This document shows, piece after piece, positions 1 to 8,876 of a stretch of DNA of 64,000 bases; positions within the stretch are counted from its first letter, which is position 1, and every line of letters begins with the position of its first letter. Origin of the DNA: DATGMP01 sp035293565 (GTDB lineage Bacteria > Pseudomonadota > Alphaproteobacteria > BOG-932 > Roseiterribacteraceae); the NCBI GenBank assembly GCA_035293565.1, contig DATGMP010000104.1, positions 1 to 64,000 of the forward strand. Reading direction: 5' to 3'. The notes under the pieces are model-generated. The model worked only from the letters and a program-made list of their open reading frames with translations, searched no databases and was not told the DNA's origin. The position numbers and the translations under genes are program-made.

Positions 1-2
1 CC

Positions 3-1379
3 GAGCCGCTGGCCGATGAATCCGCGCTCGCGGCCTTGGCCGATTGGTGCGTCCGCTACAGCCCTTGGAGTGCCATCGACGGCGTCGACGGCATCCGCCT
101 CGACATCACCGGCTGCGCCCATCTGTTCGGCGGCGAGACCCGGTTGCTGGCGGAAGCGGAAGCGCGGATTTCACGCTTCGGCTTCATGATGCGCGGCGCA
201 ATCGCCGATACGCCCGCCGCCGCCTGGGCGTGGGCACGGTTTCGTAGGGCGCAGGAGGAGCCGGTCCTGAGCGCGGGCGAGATCGGGCCGCTGCTCATGC
301 TTCCTGTCGCGGCGCTGAATCTGGAGCCGGAGACGGTCGCGACTTTGGAGCGGCTCGGCCTCGGCACGATCGGTGCCGTCGCGTCTCTGCCGCGTGCGCC
401 GCTCGTCAAACGACTGGGCGAACGGCTGATGGCAAGGCTCGATCAGCTTCTGGGGCGCGCGCCCGAGCCGATCTCGCCACGGCTCCTCCCGGTCCCCTAT
501 GTCGCACGCATGATTTTCGTCGAGCCGATCGGCACTCGCGAAGACATGGATCTAGCGACATCGCGGCTCGCGACGCGGCTCTGCGACGAGCTTGCACGCG
601 ACGGGAAGGGCGCTCGCCGGCTGACGCTCGCCTTCTATCGTGTCGACGGCACCGTGCAGCGCCTCACCATCGGCACCAGCCTTACGACCTGCGAGCCTTC
701 CCATCTGCTGCGGCTTTTCGCGGAGCGGCTGGACGGCATCGATCCAAGCTTCGGCATCGAGGTCATGACGCTCGAGGCCGAAATGGTTCAGGAGGTCACC
801 GCGATACAAGCCGCGCTTTCCGGCGGCGACAGGATGGATGAAGTCGACCTCGCCAGGCTGATCGATCGTTTGCGCAATCGGTTAGGAGATGACCGCGTTC
901 TCCAGCCCATGCCCATCGAGAGTCATGTGCCGGAACGGGCTGAGCGGTGGGTGCCTGCACCTGCACCCTCACCCTCCCGCCGCTTCGCGTCGGGTCCCTT
1001 CCTCTCCCACTTGCGTGGGCGAGGAGGTCAAAGAACCCCTCTACCCCTTGCGGGAGAGGGAGGAACCCATTGCGTCAGCAATGGGAGGATGAAGGTGCGG
1101 CCGCTCAAATTGCTGACTCGGCCCGAGCCGATCGACGCGACGGCGCCGATCCCGGATGATCCGCCACTCTCCTTCCGCTGGCGGCGTGTCTTTCACCGCG
1201 TGATCAGCGCCGACGGACCCGAGCGCATCGGGCCGGAATGGTGGAAGCCTACGGATTATCGACCGCGCGATTATTACCGGATCGAGGATGCCGATGGCCG
1301 CCGCTTCTGGGTCTATCGAGAAGGCCTCTATGGCGGGGGTGAGCCGCCGCGCTGGTTCCTGCACGGATTCTTCGCGTGA
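3..1379 (+). CDS. imuB: ImuB, Y-family polymerase-like protein of the mutasome (5' end outside window)
   Basis: The reading frame is open from base 3, so the true start lies upstream and this is the C-terminal portion. The sequence around DITGCAHLFGGE is characteristic of ImuB, a catalytically inactive Y-family homologue that links DnaE2 to the sliding clamp during damage-induced mutagenesis. The catalytic palm region is mostly outside the window. The stop codon overlaps the dnaE2 start (GTGA), so the two genes are translationally coupled as in imuA-imuB-dnaE2 cassettes. Oddly, about 45 codons between the conserved ESHVPERAE and RPLKLLTRPEP segments are supplied by a palindromic repeat (961-1098) that keeps the frame open. 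Any LexA box would be upstream of the window. Confidence 0.9.
   Translation, partial: EPLADESALAALADWCVRYSPWSAIDGVDGIRLDITGCAHLFGGETRLLAEAEARISRFGFMMRGAIADTPAAAWAWARFRRAQEEPVLSAGEIGPLLMLPVAALNLEPETVATLERLGLGTIGAVASLPRAPLVKRLGERLMARLDQLLGRAPEPISPRLLPVPYVARMIFVEPIGTREDMDLATSRLATRLCDELARDGKGARRLTLAFYRVDGTVQRLTIGTSLTTCEPSHLLRLFAERLDGIDPSFGIEVMTLEAEMVQEVTAIQAALSGGDRMDEVDLARLIDRLRNRLGDDRVLQPMPIESHVPERAERWVPAPAPSPSRRFASGPFLSHLRGRGGQRTPLPLAGEGGTHCVSNGRMKVRPLKLLTRPEPIDATAPIPDDPPLSFRWRRVFHRVISADGPERIGPEWWKPTDYRPRDYYRIEDADGRRFWVYREGLYGGGEPPRWFLHGFFA
961..1098. repeat. Interspersed hairpin-rich repeat inserted in frame in imuB
   Basis: This block contains stacked inverted repeats: a CCTCTCCC / GTGGGCGAGG arm pair, a CCTCTACCCC-TTGC-GGGAGAGG hairpin, and CCCATTGC / GCAATGGG at 1066-1073 and 1078-1085. 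The last hairpin and the following GGTG-rich edge recur at 63549-63580 outside any gene, so this is a mobile or duplicated repeat family rather than native imuB sequence. It encodes an Arg/Pro/Gly-rich stretch in a linker. Confidence 0.75.
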
Positions 1380-4300
1380 GTTGGGGACCCATGAATTACG
1401 CGGAGCTGCAGGTCACCAGCAATTTCAGCTTTCTGCGCGGCGCCTCGCATCCGCCGGAGTTCGTGGAACGCGCGCAAGGGCTCGGCCTCGCAGCCATCGC
1501 GATCACCGACCGCAACACGCTGGCCGGAATCGTTCGGGCGCACGAAGCCGCAAAAGAGGCCGAGATACGGCTCGTCATCGGCGCTAGGCTCGATTTCACC
1601 GACGCGCCGAGCCTGCTCGCCTTTCCGACTGACCGCGCCGCTTATGGACGCCTCTCGCAGATGCTGACCGACGGCAAGATGCGGACGACGAAAGGCGAAT
1701 GCGAACTCACGCGCGAGGATCTTTTCAAATATGGTGACGGCATGCGTCTTATCGCGCTGCGTGGTGAAGCGCCGGACGCGGATTTCGCCGCGCATTTGCA
1801 ATCACTTCATCGGCGTTTCGGACGATCGCTCTACCTCGCCGCGCATCATCTCTATCAGGGCGATGATGCGAAGCGTCTGGCGCGTCTCGGCGATCTTGCG
1901 GACTCGCTCGGAATTCCGCTCGTCGCGACCAACGATGTTCACGCTCATATCGCCGAACGCAGGCCGCTTCAGGATGTACTGACCTGCATTCGCGAAGGCT
2001 GCACCGTTGCCGAGGCCGGCTTTCGTCTTCACGCGAATGCCGAGCGTCATCTGAAATCGCCTGACGAAATGGCGCGGCTCTTTCGCCGCCGCCCCGATGC
2101 GATCGCGCGAACCTTGGAGATTGTCGAGGCCTGCAGCTTCTCGCTCGACGAGCTCCGCTATGAATATCCCGTCGAGCCGGTGCCCGAAGGACGCACGCCG
2201 CAGGAAGAGCTGACGCGGCTTACCTGGCTTCACGCGGCGGCGCGCTACCCCGACGGCATTCCGAAGAAAACCGAGAAGCTGCTCAAGAAGGAGCTCGTCT
2301 TCATCGAACAGGAGGATTACGCGCGCTATTTCCTCACCGTCTACGACATCGTGCGCTTTGCGAAGGATAAAAAGATCCTTTGCCAAGGCCGCGGCTCGGC
2401 CGCCAATTCGGCGGTCTGCTACGTGCTCGGCATCACGGCCGTCGATCCGGAGAAGGTGGAGCTCCTGTTCGAACGTTTCGTCTCCTCCGAGCGCAAGGAG
2501 CCGCCCGACATCGATGTCGATTTCGAGCATGAGCGGCGCGAGGAGGTGATCCAATATATCTATGAAAAGTACGGTCGCGACCGCGCGGGTATCGTCGCGA
2601 CGCTCGTGACCTATCGGCCGAAGAGCGCGATCCGCGATGTCGGCAAGGCGCTGGGCCTTTCGTCCGACACGGTCGGTATTCTCTCCGGCACGCTCTGGGG
2701 TTGGGGACGCGAGGGAATCCAAGAAGGGTACATTCGCGAAGCGGGGCTGGATCCGAGCGACTTCAATCTGCGCCGCGCTTTGAAGCTGGCCGCGGAGCTG
2801 ATCGGCTTCCCACGCCATTTGTCCCAGCACACGGGTGGCTTCGTCATCACGCGCGGCAAGCTCTGCGAAGTGGTGCCGATCGAGAATGCGGCGATGGAGG
2901 ATCGCAGCGTCATCGAATGGGACAAGGACGATCTCGATACGCTCCGTATGCTGAAGATCGATGTGCTGGCGCTCGGCATGCTGACCTGCTTGCGCAAGGG
3001 ATTCGAACTGGTGCGCGAGCATTATGGCGTGGAGCCGCAACTCTATGGCCTGCCAGAGGAGGAAGAGGTCTACGACATGCTCTGCCGCGCCGATTCGGTC
3101 GGCGTGTTCCAGGTCGAAAGCCGGGCGCAGATGACGATGCTGCCCCGCCTCAAGCCGCGAGACTTCTACGATCTGGTGATCGAGGTCGCAATCGTCCGGC
3201 CCGGACCGATCCAGGGCAAGATGGTCCACCCCTACCTCAAGCGACGCGACGGAGAGAAGTTCGAATATCCCAAGGAGGAGCTGCGCGAAGTGCTGTCGCG
3301 AACCTGTGGCGTACCGCTCTTCCAGGAGCAGGCGATGCAGATCGCCATGGTCGCCGCACGCTTCACGTCGGAGGAGGCCAATAAGCTGCGCCGCGCGATG
3401 GCGACCTTCCGCCATACCGGCACGATTCACACTCTGAAGGAGCGCTTCATTGTCGGCATGATCGACAATGGCTATGAGCGCGATTTCGCCGAACGCTGCT
3501 TCGCGCAGATCGAGGGGTTCGGTGAATATGGCTTTCCCGAAAGCCATGCCGCCAGCTTCGCGCTGCTCGTCTATGCCTCGGCCTGGCTCAAATGCCGTTA
3601 TCCGGCAGTCTTCGCTTGCGCCATCCTGAACAGCCAGCCCATGGGCTTCTACCAGCCGGCTCAGCTGGTGCGCGACGCCAGGGATCATGGTGTGGAGGTG
3701 CGGCCGCCAGACGTTGCGCACAGTCATTGGGATTGCACGCTGGAGACTGATGGCAAGGGCGGCTTCGCTCTGCGTCTCGGTTTTCGCCGGATCAAAGGCT
3801 TCCACGAGAAGGATGCCGAACGCTTGATCGCGGCGCGCGAAGCCGGCGATTCGGCGACGATGCGCGCCTTATGGCTCGGTGCGAATCTCGAACCTCGCGC
3901 GCTCGAGACCTTGGCCAAGGGCGACAGCTGGAAATCGCAAGGTCTCGATCGGCGCGGCGCCCTTTGGGAAGCGAAGGGCCTGGGCGAGGCCCCATTGCCA
4001 CTATTTGCTTTCTCTGAATCGTCATTCCCGCGAGAGCGGGACTCCATCTCGACGCAACTCGGCTACTCAACCATGGATTCCCCCCTTCGCGGGAATGACG
4101 ATGAAAGATTGCACGGCGTCGAAGACAACGAGCCCTCAGTCGTCCTCCCGCCTCTCTCCCTTCCCGAGGAGGTGGGCGAGGATTATCAGCATCTCAGCCT
4201 GTCGCTGAAGGCGCATCCGGTCTCCTTGTTTCGGGAGCGGTTCGACCGGCGGGGGATTCTGCCCAGTCGCAATCTCAAGGAGCTGCCGGATGGGGCTCGG

Positions 4301-4678
4301 GTCAAGGTTGCCGGGCTTGTTCTGGTGCGCCAGCAGCCGGGCACGGCGAGCGGCGTCATCTTCATGACGCTCGAGGACGAGACCGGGGTCGCCAACATCG
4401 TCGTCTGGCAGACGATCTTTCAGCAGTTTCGCCGTGTTCTTCTGGGCAGCCGCCTGCTCGGCGTGACCGGACGGGTCCAGCGGGACGAGAGCGGCTATGT
4501 GATCCATGTCGTGGCGGACGAGCTGGTCGATCTCTCGGCTTATCTCAATCGTCTGTCCGAGCCGCCCGAAGCCTATGACGCCGCCTTATCGCGCGCCGAT
4601 GTGGTGAAGCATCCTGGCTTCGACCGCCGCGGCGAGCCATCCCGGCGGCGCATTCCCGCGTCGCGGGATTTCCGATAG
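1376..4678 (+). CDS. dnaE2: Error-prone DNA polymerase DnaE2
   Basis: A C-family DNA polymerase alpha-subunit homologue of 1100 residues, the catalytic member of the ImuB-DnaE2 mutasome used in translesion synthesis. The N-terminus has the PHP domain (YAELQVTSNFSFLRGASHP). The polymerase core contains CQGRGSAANS, the PPDIDVDFEHERREEV catalytic acidic motif (DIDVDFE) and the SQHTGGFV segment. A C-terminal OB-fold follows (ARVKVAGLVLVRQQPG...). The GTG at 1376 overlaps the imuB stop; ATG 1391 (MNYAEL) is an alternative start. Residues about 882-910, just before the conserved SLSLKAHP segment, come from an in-frame palindromic repeat (4019-4101). Length and motifs otherwise look intact and functional. 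Confidence 0.95.
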   Translation: MSWGPMNYAELQVTSNFSFLRGASHPPEFVERAQGLGLAAIAITDRNTLAGIVRAHEAAKEAEIRLVIGARLDFTDAPSLLAFPTDRAAYGRLSQMLTDGKMRTTKGECELTREDLFKYGDGMRLIALRGEAPDADFAAHLQSLHRRFGRSLYLAAHHLYQGDDAKRLARLGDLADSLGIPLVATNDVHAHIAERRPLQDVLTCIREGCTVAEAGFRLHANAERHLKSPDEMARLFRRRPDAIARTLEIVEACSFSLDELRYEYPVEPVPEGRTPQEELTRLTWLHAAARYPDGIPKKTEKLLKKELVFIEQEDYARYFLTVYDIVRFAKDKKILCQGRGSAANSAVCYVLGITAVDPEKVELLFERFVSSERKEPPDIDVDFEHERREEVIQYIYEKYGRDRAGIVATLVTYRPKSAIRDVGKALGLSSDTVGILSGTLWGWGREGIQEGYIREAGLDPSDFNLRRALKLAAELIGFPRHLSQHTGGFVITRGKLCEVVPIENAAMEDRSVIEWDKDDLDTLRMLKIDVLALGMLTCLRKGFELVREHYGVEPQLYGLPEEEEVYDMLCRADSVGVFQVESRAQMTMLPRLKPRDFYDLVIEVAIVRPGPIQGKMVHPYLKRRDGEKFEYPKEELREVLSRTCGVPLFQEQAMQIAMVAARFTSEEANKLRRAMATFRHTGTIHTLKERFIVGMIDNGYERDFAERCFAQIEGFGEYGFPESHAASFALLVYASAWLKCRYPAVFACAILNSQPMGFYQPAQLVRDARDHGVEVRPPDVAHSHWDCTLETDGKGGFALRLGFRRIKGFHEKDAERLIAAREAGDSATMRALWLGANLEPRALETLAKGDSWKSQGLDRRGALWEAKGLGEAPLPLFAFSESSFPRERDSISTQLGYSTMDSPLRGNDDERLHGVEDNEPSVVLPPLSLPEEVGEDYQHLSLSLKAHPVSLFRERFDRRGILPSRNLKELPDGARVKVAGLVLVRQQPGTASGVIFMTLEDETGVANIVVWQTIFQQFRRVLLGSRLLGVTGRVQRDESGYVIHVVADELVDLSAYLNRLSEPPEAYDAALSRADVVKHPGFDRRGEPSRRRIPASRDFR
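4019..4101. repeat. Palindromic repeat inserted in frame in dnaE2
   Basis: The termini are a perfect 14-bp inverted repeat, TCGTCATTCCCGCG at 4019-4032 and its complement at 4088-4101. Inner arms GGGACTCCAT and ATGGATTCCC match with one mismatch. The element is 83 bp long, and together with its flanks it leaves the dnaE2 frame open. It belongs to a different family from the imuB element. The TCGTCATNCCCG core resembles the palindromes at 17436-17455 and 23474-23516. Confidence 0.8.
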
Positions 4679-4768
4679 CCTGCCTGCGACGTCGCATCGT
4701 GCGAAACGTCTGCCGCGGCCAGCGAGTTAACCTATAACCAATCTCCTCGGAGCCAAACGGAACGGACC

Positions 4769-6298
4769 ATGCCGGCATCCGTAAAGCGCAATCTCGCCCA
4801 GCTTCCGCCCAACCGTACGATGATCACCATCACGGTCATGCTGGCGACTGTGATGCAGGTGCTGGACACCACCATCGCCAATGTCGCCCTGCCGCATATG
4901 CAAGGCAGCCTCGGGGCGACACAGGACCAGATCGACTGGGTGCTGACCTCCTATATCGTCGCCGCCGCCATCGTCACGCCGACGACCGGATGGCTCACGA
5001 CACGTTTCGGCCGACGACGGATCTTTCTCGTGTCGCTGACCGGCTTCACGGCGGCGTCGCTTCTTTGCGGGCTCGCCAATTCGCTCGGCGAAATGGTCGT
5101 CTTCCGATTGGGGCAAGGTCTGTTTGGAGCGGCCCTGGTACCGCTCTCGCAAGCCACGATGCTCGACACCTATCCGCCCAGCGAGCGGGGACGGGCCATG
5201 GCGATCTGGGGGATGGGCGTCACCGTCGGCCCGATCCTGGGGCCGACCTTGGGCGGCTATCTGACCGACTACTACAATTGGCGCTGGTGCTTCTACATCA
5301 ACCTGCCGGTCGGAATCCTGGCGGTGCTCGGCATCCTCGCCTTCGTACCCGACAGCGTCCACAAAACCGGCCGCAGGCTCGATTGGCTCGGCTTCGCCTT
5401 CCTCAGTCTCGGGCTCGCATCGCTCCAGCTTTTCCTGGACCGCGGCGAGCAGAGAGGCTGGCTTCAATCAACCGAAATCAAGATCGAGGCCGTGCTGACG
5501 CTCTTCGGCCTCTACATGTTCGTGGCCGAAAGCGCGACCTCGCGGCGGCCGTTCTTCGATGTCAGACTCTTTCGTGACCGCACTTACATTCTGTCGGTCG
5601 TGCTGTCCGCGGGCGTCATGATCGTCCTCTATGGCTCGATGGCTCTGACACCGCAGCTGCTTGAGGGCGAGCTCAATTATCCGGTCTTCACCGCCGGGCT
5701 CGCCATGGCGCCCCGTGGGATCGGCAGCATCGGCTCGATGTGGCTCGTCGGCCGAATTTCCCACAAAGTCGACCCGCGATGGATTATCGGCACCGGTCTC
5801 GCGCTGACCGCGGTCAGCCTATACCAGATGTCCGGATGGTCGCTCGACGTGCCCGAAAGCACTGTCATGTGGATCAGCACGCTGCAAGGCTTCGGCTTCG
5901 GTTTCGTGACGGTGCCGTTGACCGTGGTCGCCTTCGCAAATCTGCCGGCCGATCTCCGCGCCGAGGCGTCGGGCTTCTACAACCTGATCCGCAACGTCGG
6001 CGGATCGGTCGGGATTTCGATTTCGGCGGCACGGCTCACCGAGCTTACCCAGACCTTTCACGCGGAGCTCGGCCGCTTTATCAACCCCTATCGGCCCATG
6101 CCGATGTTCGGCAACCTCTCGGGAGCGGCCTCCATGGTTGCCGTCAACGGCAACATCACGCAGCAGGCTGCAATGGTCGCGTACATCAACGTCTTTCTGT
6201 TGATGGCGCTCCTTTGTACGGCGCTCATACTCGTGCTTCCGCTGCTCAGATTCTCGCATGCGCTGCCACCCGCCGAATCGGCGGTCGCCAGCGAGTGA
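4769..6298 (+). CDS. DHA2-family MFS multidrug efflux transporter (EmrB/QacA type)
   Basis: A 509-residue, strongly hydrophobic protein with the 14-TM DHA2 layout. LDTTIANVALPHMQG in TM1 is the DHA2 signature, and GWLTTRFGRRRIF between TM2 and TM3 is motif A. GPILGPTLGGYLTDYYNWRWCFYINLP (shown in part) matches antiporter motif C and the following loop. Expected to export drugs or toxic organics by proton antiport in the inner membrane. No EmrA-like adaptor is adjacent, so its partner, if any, is elsewhere. The gene stands alone, about 90 bp after dnaE2, and converges with the RNA-binding protein gene. Confidence 0.88.
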   Translation: MPASVKRNLAQLPPNRTMITITVMLATVMQVLDTTIANVALPHMQGSLGATQDQIDWVLTSYIVAAAIVTPTTGWLTTRFGRRRIFLVSLTGFTAASLLCGLANSLGEMVVFRLGQGLFGAALVPLSQATMLDTYPPSERGRAMAIWGMGVTVGPILGPTLGGYLTDYYNWRWCFYINLPVGILAVLGILAFVPDSVHKTGRRLDWLGFAFLSLGLASLQLFLDRGEQRGWLQSTEIKIEAVLTLFGLYMFVAESATSRRPFFDVRLFRDRTYILSVVLSAGVMIVLYGSMALTPQLLEGELNYPVFTAGLAMAPRGIGSIGSMWLVGRISHKVDPRWIIGTGLALTAVSLYQMSGWSLDVPESTVMWISTLQGFGFGFVTVPLTVVAFANLPADLRAEASGFYNLIRNVGGSVGISISAARLTELTQTFHAELGRFINPYRPMPMFGNLSGAASMVAVNGNITQQAAMVAYINVFLLMALLCTALILVLPLLRFSHALPPAESAVASE

Positions 6299-6299
6299 C

Positions 6300-6316
6300 G
6301 CGCGCGGACCGCGCGC
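6300..6316. terminator. GC palindrome between convergent genes
   Basis: GCGCGCGG-A-CCGCGCGC is a perfect 8-bp-arm palindrome filling the gap between the DHA2 stop and the stop codon of the facing gene. There is no T tract, so it may act only as a weak bidirectional terminator. Confidence 0.4.
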
Positions 6317-6745
6317 TTAGACCCGTGCCCGAGGACGGCGGCCGCGATATTCGACGATCACCTTTCGCGGAGGTGCCGCGTGCGCCGCGGGAAAATAGTC
6401 GGCGGCTTCGGCAATATTGCCGTTCGCAGGTTCCAACGGCCGCTGCGGCTTAGCCGGCCGAGCCTTTTTTTCGCCGCGCGGCGGTTGCGGCTTGGCGCGC
6501 CGAAGCTTCAGTTTCTGGCCGCCGATCACGTGTCCCTGGAGAGCTTCGATCGCCTTGTCGGCCGCCGAATCAGGCGCCAACGCCACAATTCCGAGGCGCA
6601 GATCGCCGCCCTCGGATTCGATCGGCTTGATCTGCGCACCGAGGACCAATCCGAAATCGTCGAACAGTTCCGCCAGATCCGCTGCGGCCGTCCAGGGAGG
6701 AAAATTGATGATATGAACGTTGCCTTGAAAACTCGATCGTCGCAT
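6317..6745 (-). CDS. RNA-recognition-motif (RRM) protein
   Basis: A 142-residue protein. One RRM fold spans residues about 5-80: RNP2-like VHIINF, then LAELFDDFGLVLGAQI, then a degenerate RNP1 (LRLGIVAL) lacking the usual aromatic residues, then ALQGHVIGGQKLKLRRA. A Lys/Arg/Pro-rich tail ends in RRPRARV. I chose ATG 6745 because AAAAGGAGCG lies directly upstream; the frame stays open further 5' but without a comparable ribosome site. Single-RRM proteins of this kind in bacteria are thought to bind RNA; the target here is unknown. RNA binding may be altered by the missing RNP1 aromatics. Confidence 0.72.
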   Translation of the reverse strand: MRRSSFQGNVHIINFPPWTAAADLAELFDDFGLVLGAQIKPIESEGGDLRLGIVALAPDSAADKAIEALQGHVIGGQKLKLRRAKPQPPRGEKKARPAKPQRPLEPANGNIAEAADYFPAAHAAPPRKVIVEYRGRRPRARV

Positions 6746-6934
6746 TTCGCGCTCCTTTTGAGGGAGTCTATGTTGCGTTGCAGCATCAGGCAATTGCGAA
6801 GCGTGCAGATCAGATGATCCTTTTTGACGCGCCGGCAATGTCCCCAGGAACGGACGAACTCCCGAAAGGGTCCATATTTCCCCAAATGGGCGACCTGAAG
6901 TCGAACGGACGACGGGAAGAATCCCGGCGCCGCC

Positions 6935-8377
6935 TCACGGCGACTGCGTCGAAATCGAAGGCGGAGGCATCGGAGCGCGGCGTCCGCCTCCGCAATGATG
7001 CTTGCGGTCAAAGGCGATCGGATGGCTCCCCTCAGGGACCGGCGCCAGCGCCATGACGTCGGAGGCTGTATGGAATTGCGGCCAGGCGGGGAGACCGGGA
7101 CCATTCGGGTCGCCTTTGTGGGCGAACTCGCTCCAATAGCCGATCATCTGATCGGCGAGCGCCTGGTGGATCGGCGGGAGGTTGTCGGGATTGCTGGCGC
7201 GGTCGAGCTCGGTGGCGAACAGGTAGGGCAGGTCAGACCCGGTATCCGCGAAATCATAGCCGTAGAGCGTCGTCTTGCGACCGGCGAGGGTCTCCATGGC
7301 GAGCGTAGCGCAGGCGGAGGCGCCCCCGGCCGCTCCGACCATCAGCGAGATTTTCGGAAGCGTTCCGTTCGCCAGCCCGTCGGCCGGCTGTAGCGGCAGG
7401 CCTGCCGCGCCGACGACCGGGCCCCACACGAGCGGATCGCTTGCCTTTCGCTGAGCTGAGTCAACCTTCAGCAAATCGCTGATCGACTTTCCGCGCAAAC
7501 AATCGGGCGCCGCCTTCGGATCGTCACAACCGAGATCCTGGGCCAACGCGTCTCCTCGCTTTTCCGCCGCATCCACGACCGGTAGAAGGTCGACGCAATT
7601 TCCGTTCTGCACGATGGCCCGCTCGAACAGTCCCGCGGCGCCCGGCGAGACGAGTTGCGCACATATCGAATTCGCCCCCGCCTCGTCGCCAAAGATCGTG
7701 ATGTTCAGCGGGTCGCCGCCGAAAGCGGCAATGTTCCGTTGTATCCAGCGCAACGCCGCCTGCTGGTCGGCGAGGCCGAAATTGCCGGAGAGTCCGTCTG
7801 GCGATTCCGTATCCAGCGCCAGATGCGCCAGGAATCCCAGCATGCCCAGCCGGTAGTTGAGCGTCACCACAACGACATTGCCCTTGGTGGCCAGGTTGCG
7901 TCCGTCATAGGCGGCGCTCGATCCGGAAACGAAGCCGCCGCCATGGACCCAGACCATCACCGGCAACGGACGGTCGGCGTGGCCGCCGTAGGGCGTTGTA
8001 ATGTCGAGATAGAGGCAATCCTCGCTTCCGATGAGAGCCCCGGTGCGCGGATCGCTCTGCGGGCAGGGCGCTGCCGGCACCGTCGCGTCGCGGGCGGCGC
8101 CCCAGCCGGGAGCCGGCTGCGGCGGCCGCCATCTCAGATTGCCGATCGGCGGCGCGGCATAGGGGATGCCGAGAAACAATCGATAATCGGGACCGACCGT
8201 GCCGCGGACGAACCCGCTCTCGGTCTGGACCAGCGCATCGTCAGCCATGGAGGCCATTGCCCGATGCCCCGGCTGCAGCAACAGCGCGGCAAGAATCGCG
8301 AGCAAGGAGAGGAGGCTGCGAGCCGCCTTTCGCTCTGGCCGGGCAATCCCTTGCGGTATAGATAGATCGCGGCGCAT
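6935..8377 (-). CDS. Secreted type-B carboxylesterase homologue lacking the catalytic triad (pseudoenzyme)
   Basis: A 480-residue alpha/beta-hydrolase of the carboxylesterase/cholinesterase family with an N-terminal signal segment (SLLSLLAILAALLL). The fold markers are intact: FLGIPYAAPP, the SEDCLYLDI segment, the oxyanion-hole HGGGF, and NFGLADQQAALRWIQRNIAAFGGDP. The nucleophile elbow, normally GESAG, reads GDEAG, with Glu232 where Ser belongs. The catalytic His position (normally HG-ELPYVF) reads DTGSDLPYLF, with Thr379. The acid-loop motif (normally GxNxDEG) reads GAAGGAS. The frame is otherwise undamaged. ATG 8377 is preceded by GGGAAGG; a GTG at 8392 is an alternative start. Inferred to be a binding or structural protein, or to have a different chemistry; ester hydrolysis by the usual mechanism is not possible. 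Divergent from the VOC gene. Confidence 0.82.
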   Translation of the reverse strand: MRRDLSIPQGIARPERKAARSLLSLLAILAALLLQPGHRAMASMADDALVQTESGFVRGTVGPDYRLFLGIPYAAPPIGNLRWRPPQPAPGWGAARDATVPAAPCPQSDPRTGALIGSEDCLYLDITTPYGGHADRPLPVMVWVHGGGFVSGSSAAYDGRNLATKGNVVVVTLNYRLGMLGFLAHLALDTESPDGLSGNFGLADQQAALRWIQRNIAAFGGDPLNITIFGDEAGANSICAQLVSPGAAGLFERAIVQNGNCVDLLPVVDAAEKRGDALAQDLGCDDPKAAPDCLRGKSISDLLKVDSAQRKASDPLVWGPVVGAAGLPLQPADGLANGTLPKISLMVGAAGGASACATLAMETLAGRKTTLYGYDFADTGSDLPYLFATELDRASNPDNLPPIHQALADQMIGYWSEFAHKGDPNGPGLPAWPQFHTASDVMALAPVPEGSHPIAFDRKHHCGGGRRAPMPPPSISTQSP

Positions 8378-8441
8378 GCGCGGCCTTCCCACATCCGGAA
8401 CTGCCGAGTATAGCCGCCAATGAGCGGCGGGGGAGCCTCGA

Positions 8442-8876
8442 ATGATATTGGGAATCGAACATACCGCGATCTCAGTTCCCGACCTCGACCGGGCTTTGGC
8501 ATTTTATTGCGATATTTTGGGCTTCGAACTGGAGTGGCGGGCCGGGTGGCCCAAAGGGTCCCCGCGCCTCGATGAACTGGTCGGCGCCCAGAATTCCTCG
8601 AGCAAAGTCGCAATGGTGAAGCTCGGCGACACGCGCATCGAGATCTTCGAGTTCGAAAGTCCGGCCGTCCGCGCGCAAGACCCGGATCGTCCGGTTTTCG
8701 ATCACGGTATCACCCATATCGGCCTGCTGGTGAGCGGGGTCGAGGCGGAATATGAGCGCCTCGCAGCCGCCGGCGTTCGCTTCAATGCCCCGCCGGCCGA
8801 TGTCGGTGGCGGCTCCGTCTGTGCCTACGGACGCGATCCGTTCGGGAATTTTCTTGAGATCCGGGAGCAGAGATGA
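8442..8876 (+). CDS. VOC-family (glyoxalase/dioxygenase fold) protein
   Basis: A 144-residue protein starting MILGIEHTAISVPDLDRALAF, the standard first beta-strand and helix of the vicinal-oxygen-chelate fold. It also has HGITHIGLLVSGV and the closing FGNFLEIRE, which supply typical metal-ligand positions (His, His, Glu). The family includes glyoxalases, epimerases and ring-cleavage dioxygenases, so the reaction cannot be assigned. GGGGGAG precedes ATG 8442. Its ATGA stop overlaps the start of the following dehydrogenase, so the two are co-translated and probably act on the same compound. Confidence 0.85.
   Translation: MILGIEHTAISVPDLDRALAFYCDILGFELEWRAGWPKGSPRLDELVGAQNSSSKVAMVKLGDTRIEIFEFESPAVRAQDPDRPVFDHGITHIGLLVSGVEAEYERLAAAGVRFNAPPADVGGGSVCAYGRDPFGNFLEIREQR

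Noticed and set aside
1802..3805. A 667-codon minus-strand open frame inside dnaE2
   Set aside because: Antisense to conserved polymerase motifs; composition is that of a shadow frame.
6746..6838. N-terminal extension of the RRM protein
   Set aside because: The extra 31 residues have no RRM homology and the AAAAGGAGCG ribosome site sits just before ATG 6745.
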